From Cyanobacteriota bacterium (GTDB lineage: Bacteria; Cyanobacteriota; Cyanobacteriia; PCC-6307; Cyanobiaceae): a stretch of 39,259 nt of DNA. This document shows positions 6,862 to 16,098 of the stretch, piece after piece. Numbering within the stretch: position 1 is the first letter of the stretch; every line of letters starts with the position of its first letter. The translations under genes and the position numbers were made by a program. Location: assembly GCA_026389265.1 (NCBI GenBank), contig JAPLIE010000092.1:1-39259 (forward strand), written 5' to 3'. Below the pieces are notes generated by a model. The model was not told where the DNA came from, searched no databases, and saw only the letters and a list, made by a program, of their open reading frames with translations.

Positions 6862-9819
6862 GTGCCTGAAGCCGTCCTCGCCCCCGGCGCCCGGATCGAG
6901 TGCCGCAGCGCCGAGTGGCTGGTGCGCGGCCTTGGCCGCAGCTCCGATGGCCAGCAGGTGGTGGATGTGGTGGGGGTGTCGCCGTTCCTGCGGGAGAAGG
7001 AGGCCCGCTTCCTGGTGGAGGTGGAGAGGGCGGCCGGAAGCTTCAAGGTGCTGCAGCCGGAAGACACGGACCTGGTGTGCGACCCCTCGCCTCGCTACCG
7101 CGACAGTCTTCTGTTCATCGAGGCCCACCTACGGCGCTGCGTGCCCACAGATGCCTCTCTGGTGGTAGGCCACCGGGCGGCGATGGAGGCCCTGCCTTAC
7201 CAGCTGCTGCCAGCTGCGAAGGCCCTGGCGATGCCACGCCAGCGGTTGCTGATCGCCGATGCGGTGGGCCTGGGCAAGACGCTGGAATGCGGGATCCTCT
7301 GCAGCGAACTTATCCGGCGCGGGAGGGGCCGACGCCTATTGGTGGTGACGAGCAAGAGCATGCTGGTGCAATTCCAGAAGGAGTTCTGGACGCGCTTCTC
7401 GATCCCGCTGGTGCGGCTGGATTCGGTGGGGATTCAGCGGATCCGGGAGCAGATCCCAGGCAACCAGAACCCGTTCCACACTTTCGACAAGACGATCGTC
7501 TCCGTCGATACGCTCAAGAACGACCGGGAGTATCGCGTCTATCTCGATAATGCCAGCTGGGACATCATCGTGATCGATGAATGCCAGAACGTGGCCGAAC
7601 GGGCCAGCGGCACCATGCGGAGCCAGCGCTCCCGTCTTGCCGAGCGCCTGGCGACCCGCTCGGAAACCTTGATCCTGCTGTCCGCCACCCCGCACGACGG
7701 CAAGCCGGAGAGCTTCGCCAGCCTGATGACGATGCTCGACCCAACGGCGATTGCCGATCCGAGCCACTACAGCAAAGACGACATCCGGGATCTCTATGTG
7801 CGGCGCTTCCGCAAGGACGTGATCGCGGATCTGCGCAACAGCGTCAAGGAGCGCGATAGCGCCGATGTGGAGTGTGTGGCGAGTGAGCGGGAGGAGCGGG
7901 TGTTTGCCCTGCTCAAGGACCTCAAGCTGCCCGATAGCGACGGCAAGGCGAAGGCGGGCCAGCTGTTTAAGACCACGCTGGCCAAGAGCCTGCTATCGAG
8001 CCCGATGGCGGCCCTGGAAACGGTGCGCAACCGCCTGAAACGCCTGGAGGCGAGTGCCTCGTCTTCGGACTCCCCAGCCAGTGCCGACCGAGCCGCCCTC
8101 CAGAGCCTGGAGCCGCTGCTGGCCGCGATCATCCCCGCGGATTTCTCCAAGTACCAGCGCCTGCTCCAGCTGATCCGCGACGACTGGGCTTGGAGCGGCA
8201 AGGACCCCACCGACCGGATCGTTCTGTTCACCGGCCGGCGTGAAACCCAGCGCTTTCTGGTGGAGCATCTCGCCGCCGACCTGGGCTTGCCCAAAGGAGC
8301 GGTGGTGGGTCTGGATGGCGCCATGCCCGATGTGGAGCAGACGCGGGTGGTGGAGCAGTTCGCCCAGGAGAAGAAGGCGGTGCGGATCCTGGTGGCCACC
8401 GAGGTGGCCTCCGAGGGCCTGAACCTGCACTATCTGAGCCATCGGCTGGTACATGTCGACATCCCCTGGTCGTTGATGACGCTGCAGCAGCGCAATGGCC
8501 GCATCGATCGCTACGGCCAGCAACGGCAGCCCCTGATCCGTTATCTGCTCAATGCCTCCCGCAGTGAGGGCATGGGCGATGCCGAGAAGGTGGTGCGGCT
8601 GCTGCGGGAGAAAGACAAGCAGGCCCAGCTGAACATCGGCGATCCGGCCGTGTTCCTTGGCGTCTACGACGCGGCGGCGGAAGAGGAGCTGATCAGCAGG
8701 GCCTATGAAGCCGGAACCTTGAAGGATCTGGACGATCGAATGGAGGCCAATGCCGAGCCGCAGCGCCAGGCGAGCAGCGGCGATCAGTTGTTCGAGGAGC
8801 TGTTCGGCATCAGCGCTGATACCGCCGAAAGCGGCGGCGATGGCAGTGGCGATGGGCCCGCTCCAGCAGGGATTCCCACCCCCGTGGTGGCCCACACCCG
8901 CCAGTCCTTCAGCCTGTTCCCCAGCCTCTGGGGCTACGTGGACACGGCCCTGGACGCGGTGGCGCAGCAGATGGAACGCCGCGGCGAAAAGCTCGATCTG
9001 CGCGTCTTCCCCGAGCAACAACGGCTGGAGATCACGCCGCCATCTGATCTGCAGCGCCGCTACGACCGCTATCCCCGCGAGCTGCAGCCGCCCCGCGGCC
9101 AGCGCCTGGCGCTCTCCACCGAGCCGGCAGCCCTGCAGCGGGCCCTGGAGCAGAGCCGGCGGCAGGACAACAGCCGACCAGAGCTGGAATACCTCTGGGA
9201 TTTACACCCGCTGGTGGATTGGCTGGCGGATCGGGGCCAGATCACCTTTCCGCGCCATCATGCGCCGGTGCTGCAGCTCACCGATGGCCTCGATCCCGGC
9301 GCGGTGGTGATGGTGTTTCAGGGCACGATCCCCAATCAAAAAGGGGTGCCGGTGGTGCAGGAATGGGTGGCGGTGCGCTTTGCCGGCACGGGATTGAAGG
9401 TGATGGCGGTGGAGCCCTTTGAGGCGGTGGCCACACGCCTGCAGCTAGGGAGCCGGGATCTCGCCAACATCAGCGGCGAGAAGCCCCCCGCTCACCTGAG
9501 CAGCCAGCTGCGTTTTGCGGTGGAGCAGGCCAACACCTACCTGCGCGACTGCGGCGAGCAGTGGACCGCCCGCGTGCAACCGGAGCTAGAGGCGCAGCGG
9601 GAGCGGCTGCGGCGCCTGCGGGGTCGCCAGGTGGAGCAGCTGGAGCTGAGCCTTGCGGGCAATCAGCGCCCGCAGCCGATCAAGGACAAGCAGCGCCAGG
9701 AGAAGCAGAAGGCCATCGATGGGCGCTTCGAGGATCACGAACGCTTCGTGAGTGAGGTGATGACGATCGACCCCGCCCCTTACCTGAAGCTGGTGGCGGT
9801 GCTCCACCGGGAGGCCTAA
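6862..9819 (+). CDS. SNF2/superfamily 2 helicase, DrmD-like
   Basis: A protein of 985 residues. Superfamily 2 motifs appear in order: Walker A ADAVGLGKTLECG (about residues 131-143), DECQ (IVIDECQNV, about 238), LSATPHDG (about 273), a C-terminal helicase domain with ATEVASEGLNLHYL (about 512) and the arginine finger QQRNGRIDRYGQ (about 542). This is the SNF2-like type that in class 1 DISARM is called DrmD and is followed directly by the adenine methyltransferase, as here. The last 300 residues are a long, charged, partly coiled-coil tail. GTG start set by AAGGAGG at 6847. The stop is 3 bases before the methylase ATG, so the two are co-translated. DrmD is the best match by order and domains; RapA-like helicases are a related alternative. 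Confidence 0.7.
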   Translation: MPEAVLAPGARIECRSAEWLVRGLGRSSDGQQVVDVVGVSPFLREKEARFLVEVERAAGSFKVLQPEDTDLVCDPSPRYRDSLLFIEAHLRRCVPTDASLVVGHRAAMEALPYQLLPAAKALAMPRQRLLIADAVGLGKTLECGILCSELIRRGRGRRLLVVTSKSMLVQFQKEFWTRFSIPLVRLDSVGIQRIREQIPGNQNPFHTFDKTIVSVDTLKNDREYRVYLDNASWDIIVIDECQNVAERASGTMRSQRSRLAERLATRSETLILLSATPHDGKPESFASLMTMLDPTAIADPSHYSKDDIRDLYVRRFRKDVIADLRNSVKERDSADVECVASEREERVFALLKDLKLPDSDGKAKAGQLFKTTLAKSLLSSPMAALETVRNRLKRLEASASSSDSPASADRAALQSLEPLLAAIIPADFSKYQRLLQLIRDDWAWSGKDPTDRIVLFTGRRETQRFLVEHLAADLGLPKGAVVGLDGAMPDVEQTRVVEQFAQEKKAVRILVATEVASEGLNLHYLSHRLVHVDIPWSLMTLQQRNGRIDRYGQQRQPLIRYLLNASRSEGMGDAEKVVRLLREKDKQAQLNIGDPAVFLGVYDAAAEEELISRAYEAGTLKDLDDRMEANAEPQRQASSGDQLFEELFGISADTAESGGDGSGDGPAPAGIPTPVVAHTRQSFSLFPSLWGYVDTALDAVAQQMERRGEKLDLRVFPEQQRLEITPPSDLQRRYDRYPRELQPPRGQRLALSTEPAALQRALEQSRRQDNSRPELEYLWDLHPLVDWLADRGQITFPRHHAPVLQLTDGLDPGAVVMVFQGTIPNQKGVPVVQEWVAVRFAGTGLKVMAVEPFEAVATRLQLGSRDLANISGEKPPAHLSSQLRFAVEQANTYLRDCGEQWTARVQPELEAQRERLRRLRGRQVEQLELSLAGNQRPQPIKDKQRQEKQKAIDGRFEDHERFVSEVMTIDPAPYLKLVAVLHREA

Positions 9820-9822
9820 GCC

Positions 9823-12800
9823 ATGGCCCTCCCCGGCATCAGCAACGCCAACGAGTTCTATTCCGCCCACTACCTCGAGAGCGTGATGGCGGGGGACATC
9901 AAAAAGGTGCGCGAGCGCTGGGCGGAGGAGGCCAAAGCGCAGCTGGAGGCGGATCTTGCGGCGGGGCTGTCCAACGCAACGGCATCCACGCCGGAGGCCC
10001 AGTTCAAGGCGCTGCGCAAGCCATGGCAAAAGCTCCGGGAAGCCGAAATCGGCATCACGGAGGAGCCGGCGGAGCGGCTGCGGCTGCAAAGGGAGCTGTT
10101 CTTCCAGCCCCTGCTCGAAGCCCTGGGCTATCCGTTTGCCCCCCATGCGGAGCCCGTGCTGATCGGCGGCGAGGCCTATCAAGTTCCGCTGCTGGGGGAG
10201 GTGAGCAACGCCAAGGGCGAACCCTGGCTGTGGGTGGTGGAGTGCTTTAACCCCAGCGATGAGACGGCCGACCCGCTGGACCTCACGATCGCCACCCGCT
10301 GGGGCTGCCAGATCGACGATCCTTCCCTGGGCACGGTGCTCACCGATGGCGATGGCCAGGGCAGCGAAACCTGGGAGGAGCTGATCAGCGAGCGGGTGTT
10401 CGGCCAGGAGATCCCGCCGCGCTGGGTGTTGGCGGTGAGCCGCGACCAGCTGCTGCTGATCGACCGCCAGAAGTGGGCCGCCTCTCGCTTGCTGCGCTTT
10501 GAGCTGGGCACGCTTCTGGGCGAGAACAACCCCGATGCCCTGCTGGCGGCTGCCACCTTGCTGCACCGCGAGCACACCTGCCCCACGGGCGGTGGCACGC
10601 CCCTGCTCGATGAGCTCGATGAGAACAGCCACAAGCACGCCTATGAGGTGAGCGCCGACCTCAAATACGCCCTGCGCCGCTCGATCGAGCTGCTGGGCAA
10701 TGAGGTGGTGGCGTTCATCAAGGCCCAGAAGAAGGGCGTCTACGAGGAGCGGCTGGATCCGGAGCAGCTGACGCTGGAGCTGCTGCGCTTTATGTATCGG
10801 CTGCTGTTCCTGTTTTTCATCGAGAGCCGGCCCAAGGAGCTGGGCTACGCGCCGATGGGCAACGACGTGTACCGCCTCGGCTACAGCTTGGAGAGCCTGC
10901 GCGATCTCGACACCGCCGAGCTGGCCAGCGAGGAAGACCGCGAGAGCACCTACATCAGCGAATCCCTGGATCGGCTGTTCAAGATGATCTGGGAGGGCTA
11001 CCCGAAGCGAGGCGACCAGGAGGCCGTCCAGGCCGATCTCACGGCAGACAAGCCCGAGTTCGACACCTTCCAGATCGTGCCGCTGCGCTCGCATCTGTTT
11101 GATCCGGAGCGGCTGCCGATCATCAATGGCCTGCTCAAGGACGAGAAGGGCGACAAGCGCTGGCCGAGGGTGCGCTTCCGCAACGCTGTGCTGCGGCAGG
11201 TGATCGAGATGATGTCGCTCACCAAGGAAGGCAAGGGCAAGCGGCGCGGGCGGGTGAGCTACTCCCAGCTGGGCATCAACCAGCTGGGGGCGGTGTATGA
11301 GGCGCTGCTCAGCTTCACCGGCTTCTTCGCCGAGGTGGATCTCTACGAGGTACAACCCGCCCCGAAGAAAGCCAAAGCTGCCGCTAGCGACGACGACGAC
11401 GACCTCGACGCGGATCTAAGCGATGGCGACGACCCCGGCGACAGCTCCGACGACGACACTGCAGGCGGCGGCAAGGCCAGTGGCCATGCCACCGGCCAGG
11501 CCCACGACGAGCTGGATGTGGGCCACTTCGTGACCGCCGAGCAGCTCAAGGCCTACAAGGCCGAGGAGATCGTGCCCGATCCGCTCACCGGCAAGGCGAA
11601 AAAATACGAGAGGGGCAGTTTCCTCTATCGCCTGGCCGGCCGCAACCGCCAGAAAAGCGCCAGCTACTACACGCCAGAGGTGCTCACCAGTTGCCAGATC
11701 AAGTACACGCTCAAGGAAGCGCTGGTGGGCAGGAGCGCCGCCGAGATCCTGGAGCTGAAGCTGCTGGAGATGGCGATGGGATCGGCCGCCTATCTCAATG
11801 AATTGGTGAGCCAGCTGGCCCAGGCCTATCTGGAGCGGCGCCAGCAGGAAACGGGCAAAACAATTCCGCATGAGCGCTATCACACCGAACTGCAGAAGGT
11901 GAAGATGCGCCTGGCCGATCAGAACGTGTTCGGTGTGGATCTCAACCCGGTGGCGGTGGAGCTGGCGGAGGTGAGCCTGTGGCTCAACAGCATCTTTGCG
12001 CCGGAGCAAGGGCGGGCCTTTGTGCCCTGGTTCAGCCAGCAACTGGTGAACGGCAATTCCCTGATCGGGGCGCGCCGGCAGATCGTCAGGGTGAGCCAGC
12101 TGCAGAGCAGCAAGCTGCCCACGGGCACCGGCCGCAAAGCGAAGCCCACCCGCCTGTGGCATGAACACGCCCCGGAGGAGCTGGCCTGGGATGCGGCGTT
12201 GCCGGCCGATGGCATCTTCCACTTCCTGCTGCCCGATCCGGGCATGGCCGCCTATTCAGACAAAGTGATCAAGGAGCTGGAACCCGAAGCGATCGAGCGC
12301 TGCAAGCGCTGGAACAAAGCCTTTGTGGGCGAAGCGTTCAACGAAGCTCAGATCGACCACCTGCTGCGCCTTAGCAAGTTGGTGGATGAACTCTGGCAGG
12401 AGTGGGCGCGCGAAATGACCGCCCTGCGCCAGCGCACCACCGACCCGCTACCGGTCTGGGAAGAGCCAAGGGCTCAAGAGCCAGGGGCTCAGGACCCCAC
12501 CGGCACCCAGGAAGCAGCCTGGACGCCGCTGCGCCTGAAGGACCGCATTCACGACCAGGAGGTGCTGGGCAAGGGTGTGCTCAACACCAACGCCCGCCTG
12601 CGTCTGAAGTGGGCCATGGACTACTGGGTAGCGCTGTGGTTCTGGCCGATCCGCCAGGCGGGAAAGCTCCCGAGCCGAGACGAATGGCTGTTTGAGCTCA
12701 GCATGATCCTAGGCGACCTGGAGCAGGGGATTACGCCGGAAGTGGGCCAGGGAAACCTGTTTGCCGATACGCAACCCAAGCAGCTGGCGGTGGACTTCAG

Positions 12801-14880
12801 CGACCAACACGGCTTCGTGAATGTGAACAAGCTGCTGGAGGATTTCGAACGCCTGCGCCTCGTGGGAGCGGTCTACGACCGCATCCGGCCGCTGCACTGG
12901 GATCTGGAATTCGCCGATCTGCTGGCAGGTGGTGGCTTCGATCTGATCGTGGGTAACCCGCCCTGGCTGAAAGTGGAGTGGGAGGAGAAGGGTGTGATCG
13001 GCGACGCCGACCCGATGGTGCTGATCCGCAAGGTGAGCGCCAGCGAGCTGGCGAATCGACGCAAGGAGGCATTTGACGCCCATCCAGATCTGCGGGCGGC
13101 TTATCTGGAGGAATTTGAGGGGCAGAACGGAAGCCAGGCGTTTCTCAATGCGGTGGGGAATTACCCGCTGCTGAAGGGGAGCCAGACAAATCTGTTCAAG
13201 TGCTTTCTGCCGCAGGCCTGGCGGGTGGCGTCAGAGCAGGGAGTTCAGGGATTCCTTCATCCGGAAGGGGTGTATGACGACCCGAAGGGTGGTGCCCTGC
13301 GTGAGGTGCTGTATGGGCGCTTAAGCAACCATTTTCAGTTTGAGAATCAGCTATCTGTTTTTGCCGAAGTTCATCACAATACGAAGTTCAGCCTCAACAC
13401 ATATGGCCCGAATCGGCAAGCTAGCTTCTTCCATCTCGCAAATCTGTTTCATGCAAAAACAGTGGATAGCAGCTTTGCCCACGATGGCCACGGTGCGGTC
13501 GGTGGTATCAAGACCGTAGACAATCAATGGAACATGGCCGGCCATCGCCAACGGCTAATTCCAGTTGGGGAGCAAACCCTCAGATTGTTTGCCCAGCTCT
13601 ACGACGAACCCGGCACGCCTTCCCGCCAGGCCCGTTTACCAGCATTACACTCTCAGCAACTTCAAAGTGTTCTGGAGAAATTTTCAGCTTCCCCAAAGAG
13701 GCTGTGTGACTTGCAGGGTAAATACTACGCGACTGTGATGTGGGACGAAACCAATGCCATCAAGAAGGACGCCACGATCCGACGCGACACCAGTTTTCCC
13801 GCTGAACCCACGGAACTGGTGCTTTCAGGTCCCCACTTCTATGTGAGTAGGCCCTTCAATAAAACGCCACGCGCTGTTTGCACACTCAATAGCCACTACG
13901 ACTGCCTCGATATCACCACCCTGCCAGACGACTACCTTTCACGCACCAACTACCGCCCGGATGTGTCGCCCACTGAATACCGGGCTCGCACGCCACGAGT
14001 GCCGTGGGGAGAGAAAAAGCCGGTGACAGAGTTTTATAGACTTGTTAGCAGGAAGATGCTCAGTCAGGCTGGAGAGAGAACCCTGATAGCTGCTATCCAT
14101 CCTCCCCAGACCGGTCACGTTGACGGCTGCTTCTCTCTGACTTTTGAGCGCTCCCACGATCTCAGCCTTTTCTCTGGTCTCTTTGCGGCATTACCCTTTG
14201 ATTTTTTTATCAAGACAACAGGCAAGAGCAATTTTAGAGATGAGCTGGCAAGCCTATTCCCTGTAGTAACCGCGCAGAGTTCGCTACACACTCGCACCCT
14301 TGCCCTCAACTGCCTCACCACCCACTACGCCGATCTCTGGAGCGAATGCTGGGATGAGGCCTTCCGCCAGCAACGCTGGGCCAAACAGGATCCCCGCCTC
14401 CCAAACGAATTCTTCACCAACCTCACCCCCACCTGGCAGCGCGACTGCGCATTGCGCACCGATTACGCCCGCCGCCAGGCCCTGGTGGAGATCGATGTGC
14501 TGGTGGCCCAAGCCCTCAAGCTCACCCTCGAAGAACTGATCACCATCTACCGCGTGCAGTTCCCGGTGATGCAGCAATACGAACGCGACACCTGGTACGA
14601 CCGCAACGGCCGCATCGTCTTCACCGCCAGCAAGGGGCTAACCGGGGTTGGTTTTCCCCGGAAGGGCTCAGGCCGTGGCCCCAACAAGACTACCGGTTGG
14701 GAAGATATCGCCGATATGAAAACCGGCAGCGTCTCCCGCACGATCATCGATGACACGCTGCCTGGGGGGCCTGCGGAGCGCATCATTACCTATGAGGCGC
14801 CGTTTGATCGGTGTGATCGGGTGGGGGATTATCGGGGGGTTTGGGGGTATTTTGAGAAGCAGGAAGGCAACAAGCCATGA
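9823..14880 (+). CDS. Large adenine-type DNA methyltransferase, DrmMI/PglX/Eco57I-like
   Basis: A protein of 1685 residues. Motif X-like SASYYTPEVLTS (about 612) precedes a SAM motif I variant, LLEMAMGSAAYLNE (about 648-661), then GVDLNPVAVELAEVSLW (about 704) and the catalytic NPPW in LIVGNPPWLKVEW (about 1043). This is the gamma-class N6-adenine methylase order, with a target-recognition region after the catalytic motif. The large N-terminus (1-500) is typical of Eco57I, PglX and DISARM DrmMI proteins and has no nuclease motif I recognise. A run of acidic residues (about 522-545) forms a linker. Bases from about 13300 to 14320, the target-recognition part, are much poorer in GC (13321-13380: 21 of 60; 12421-12480: 42 of 60), suggesting exchange of specificity. 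GGGAGG before ATG 9823 supports the start. Confidence 0.75.
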   Translation: MALPGISNANEFYSAHYLESVMAGDIKKVRERWAEEAKAQLEADLAAGLSNATASTPEAQFKALRKPWQKLREAEIGITEEPAERLRLQRELFFQPLLEALGYPFAPHAEPVLIGGEAYQVPLLGEVSNAKGEPWLWVVECFNPSDETADPLDLTIATRWGCQIDDPSLGTVLTDGDGQGSETWEELISERVFGQEIPPRWVLAVSRDQLLLIDRQKWAASRLLRFELGTLLGENNPDALLAAATLLHREHTCPTGGGTPLLDELDENSHKHAYEVSADLKYALRRSIELLGNEVVAFIKAQKKGVYEERLDPEQLTLELLRFMYRLLFLFFIESRPKELGYAPMGNDVYRLGYSLESLRDLDTAELASEEDRESTYISESLDRLFKMIWEGYPKRGDQEAVQADLTADKPEFDTFQIVPLRSHLFDPERLPIINGLLKDEKGDKRWPRVRFRNAVLRQVIEMMSLTKEGKGKRRGRVSYSQLGINQLGAVYEALLSFTGFFAEVDLYEVQPAPKKAKAAASDDDDDLDADLSDGDDPGDSSDDDTAGGGKASGHATGQAHDELDVGHFVTAEQLKAYKAEEIVPDPLTGKAKKYERGSFLYRLAGRNRQKSASYYTPEVLTSCQIKYTLKEALVGRSAAEILELKLLEMAMGSAAYLNELVSQLAQAYLERRQQETGKTIPHERYHTELQKVKMRLADQNVFGVDLNPVAVELAEVSLWLNSIFAPEQGRAFVPWFSQQLVNGNSLIGARRQIVRVSQLQSSKLPTGTGRKAKPTRLWHEHAPEELAWDAALPADGIFHFLLPDPGMAAYSDKVIKELEPEAIERCKRWNKAFVGEAFNEAQIDHLLRLSKLVDELWQEWAREMTALRQRTTDPLPVWEEPRAQEPGAQDPTGTQEAAWTPLRLKDRIHDQEVLGKGVLNTNARLRLKWAMDYWVALWFWPIRQAGKLPSRDEWLFELSMILGDLEQGITPEVGQGNLFADTQPKQLAVDFSDQHGFVNVNKLLEDFERLRLVGAVYDRIRPLHWDLEFADLLAGGGFDLIVGNPPWLKVEWEEKGVIGDADPMVLIRKVSASELANRRKEAFDAHPDLRAAYLEEFEGQNGSQAFLNAVGNYPLLKGSQTNLFKCFLPQAWRVASEQGVQGFLHPEGVYDDPKGGALREVLYGRLSNHFQFENQLSVFAEVHHNTKFSLNTYGPNRQASFFHLANLFHAKTVDSSFAHDGHGAVGGIKTVDNQWNMAGHRQRLIPVGEQTLRLFAQLYDEPGTPSRQARLPALHSQQLQSVLEKFSASPKRLCDLQGKYYATVMWDETNAIKKDATIRRDTSFPAEPTELVLSGPHFYVSRPFNKTPRAVCTLNSHYDCLDITTLPDDYLSRTNYRPDVSPTEYRARTPRVPWGEKKPVTEFYRLVSRKMLSQAGERTLIAAIHPPQTGHVDGCFSLTFERSHDLSLFSGLFAALPFDFFIKTTGKSNFRDELASLFPVVTAQSSLHTRTLALNCLTTHYADLWSECWDEAFRQQRWAKQDPRLPNEFFTNLTPTWQRDCALRTDYARRQALVEIDVLVAQALKLTLEELITIYRVQFPVMQQYERDTWYDRNGRIVFTASKGLTGVGFPRKGSGRGPNKTTGWEDIADMKTGSVSRTIIDDTLPGGPAERIITYEAPFDRCDRVGDYRGVWGYFEKQEGNKP

Positions 14881-15194
14881 CCCCAATCGCTCCAGGGCTG
14901 GCCGGGAACCAGCAGCAGGTCATCGACTTGCTCAGCCAGCACAAACAGGAATGGCGCCGGCTTTACGGCATCCAGGAATTGTCCCTGTTTGGCTCCCTGG
15001 CCCGAAATGAAGCGAACCCGGGCAGTGATGTGGATCTCTGTGTGATCCTTGAGCCCCCCAATCCTTTCTCGCTGGTTCACTTTCAGCAGGCTGTGCAGCA
15101 GCTGTTGGGTGTGCGCGTGGATGTGGTGACGCGCTGGCCAGGCATGAATCCGATGTTGAAGCAGGAGATCGAGCGCGATGCAATTCCAATCTGA
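14877..15194 (+). CDS. MNT-type minimal nucleotidyltransferase (antitoxin of a HEPN/MNT pair)
   Basis: A protein of 105 residues with the minimal nucleotidyltransferase signature: LFGSLARNE (G39, S40), then SDVDL (D51, D53), and a third acidic position in VRVDVVT. MNT proteins act as antitoxins that modify a partner HEPN ribonuclease, transferring AMP to its tyrosine in the HepT/MntA type. The ATG overlaps the methylase stop (ATGA), so it is the third gene of the helicase-methylase operon. A HEPN partner would be expected right after it; the next frame starts inside its 3' end but looks degenerate. All motif residues are present, so this copy looks functional. Confidence 0.75.
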   Translation: MTPIAPGLAGNQQQVIDLLSQHKQEWRRLYGIQELSLFGSLARNEANPGSDVDLCVILEPPNPFSLVHFQQAVQQLLGVRVDVVTRWPGMNPMLKQEIERDAIPI

Positions 15195-15408
15195 ACGGGA
15201 TCAGCAGCTGGCGAGCAAGGTCATCAGCCAGATGATCGACATGGTTGATTCGCTGCTGCAAGACCATACCTTCGCGGCATCAGCCATCGTTTGCCGCGAA
15301 TTCAAAGAGTCGCTGACTTGGCGCAGAAGTCGGCGACAGACACATGGATCTTCATCTGATCGAAGAGCTGGAGGTTCAGCGCGCCCAAATTATGAGTGGT
15401 GTACATGA
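15178..15408 (+). pseudogene. Short frame after the MNT gene, probable partner relic
   Basis: A 76-residue frame whose ATG lies 17 bases inside the MNT 3' end, the normal place for a HEPN partner. The first 35 residues (QQLASKVISQMIDMVDSLLQDH) are helical and plausible. The rest is arginine/serine-rich and unlike a real protein, and there is no HEPN R-x4-6-H motif. In another frame, 15343-15414 encodes a short tail (DLHLIEELEVQRAQIMSGV) that ends in the TAA of the following hairpin. I read the stretch as a deleted or frameshifted gene. I do not recognise the family. Confidence 0.35.
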
Positions 15409-15409
15409 G

Positions 15410-15498
15410 GCCTAACGCTCGCCATCACCTGGCCGCAAGGAGCGGGCAGCAAAGCAGAAGGCCTACGGCGGGGGCTCAGGTGGATGGCAGGGTTAGTT
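15410..15498 (+). repeat. attC-like imperfect palindrome
   Basis: Left arm CTAACGCTCGCCATCACCT (15412-15430) pairs with right arm AGGTGGATGGCAGGGTTAG (15478-15496) with one mismatch and two single-base bulges. The outer ends are GCCTAAC (15410-15416) and GTTAG (15492-15496), as in integron attC sites (RYYYAAC ... GTTRRRY), and bulged bases in the stem are also an attC trait. Stop codons of the frames on both sides (TAA at 15413 on +, the HepT-like stop at 15493-15495 on -) fall inside the ends. The right end is GTTAGTT, not a full GTTRRRY. A bidirectional terminator-type hairpin between convergent genes is the main alternative. Confidence 0.4.
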
Positions 15499-15774
15499 TG
15501 CGCCAAACAAATTGTGGAGAAGGTTCCCCACCTCTTCTTTTAGGACAACCAGATCCGAGTAGACAAGGCCGAACACCGAATCGTCGTCAACGGCTCCATC
15601 AAGCACGCTGATTCTGCGAAGAGCTTCGCCAATGATGATAAATTCTCGCTCCACTGACGACCTGACAGCGCGCCTGGCTCGATACTCCTCCAAGGAGACA
15701 GCCTCGGTCACCTCTTCAATCGCAACACAAGCATCATAGATATCCTGCAAATACGCAGATAGATCACGTGCCAT
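15493..15774 (-). pseudogene. HepT-like HEPN protein lacking its catalytic motif
   Basis: A 93-residue frame. The N-terminal two thirds (DLSAYLQDIYDACVAIEEV, then EREFIIIGEALRRIS) are a clear match to HepT/DUF86 HEPN toxins. The family then has an RN-x4-H-x-Y catalytic block, which is absent here: after ISVLDGAVDDDSVFGLVYSDLVVLKEE the chain ends. A deletion of the ribonuclease motif would make it inactive. ATG 15774 overlaps the 3' end of the upstream minus-strand MNT gene by 11 bases, as in normal pairs. Its stop lies in the attC-like hairpin. Confidence 0.6.
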
Positions 15775-16045
15775 AAATAAGCTTCTTCGTCCGATCAATC
15801 TCGCTGGCGATGACCTTATTCTTGACAGCACCGCTCATTACCAAGTCAACCTCGCTCTGAAGGATCTTGCTAAATGCAGCACGAGCCTCTAGGTAAGTAT
15901 GGAATTTCTTGGAGATATCGATAGGCCCAAATTCTACAAGAAGATCAACATCGCTGTCTCCACGCCCTGGCCTGGGTTGAACCCCGGCCAGGGCAGCTGT
16001 CACCGCCTCCAGGTCGGCATCGATTGTTGGGGCTGGGTACGCCAT
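15764..16045 (-). pseudogene. MNT nucleotidyltransferase with replaced N-terminus
   Basis: A 93-residue frame. SDVDLLVEFG keeps the D-x-D pair (D32, D34), and DLVMSGAVKNKVIASEI with a terminal KLIYGT matches the family end. However, the essential GS-x-A-R motif that should precede the aspartates is missing. Its place is taken by ALAGVQPRPGRG, encoded by a near-perfect palindrome at 15964-15994. The antitoxin therefore cannot bind nucleotide normally. Together with the HepT-like partner missing its ribonuclease motif, this is a toxin-antitoxin pair in which both genes have decayed. Confidence 0.6.
15964..15994. repeat. 31-base palindrome inside the decayed MNT gene
   Basis: GCCCTGGCCTGGGTT, a single G, then AACCCCGGCCAGGGC: 14 of 15 positions pair. 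It sits exactly where the GS motif of the nucleotidyltransferase should be, so it may be a small inserted repeat element or the scar of a deletion. Confidence 0.5.
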
Positions 16046-16098
16046 CTCTGCAGGGTAGGGGGATCCTTGGGGTCAGAGCCCATAGGGATTCAGCAGGG

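Noticed and set aside
9586-11355. 589-residue open frame on the minus strand opposite the helicase end and methylase start
   Set aside because: It lies opposite well-supported coding sequence, is rich in Leu/Ala/Gln/His repeats with no motif, and is the expected antisense shadow in high-GC DNA. Other long antisense frames (e.g. 19423-21024, 23137-24543) were rejected for the same reason.
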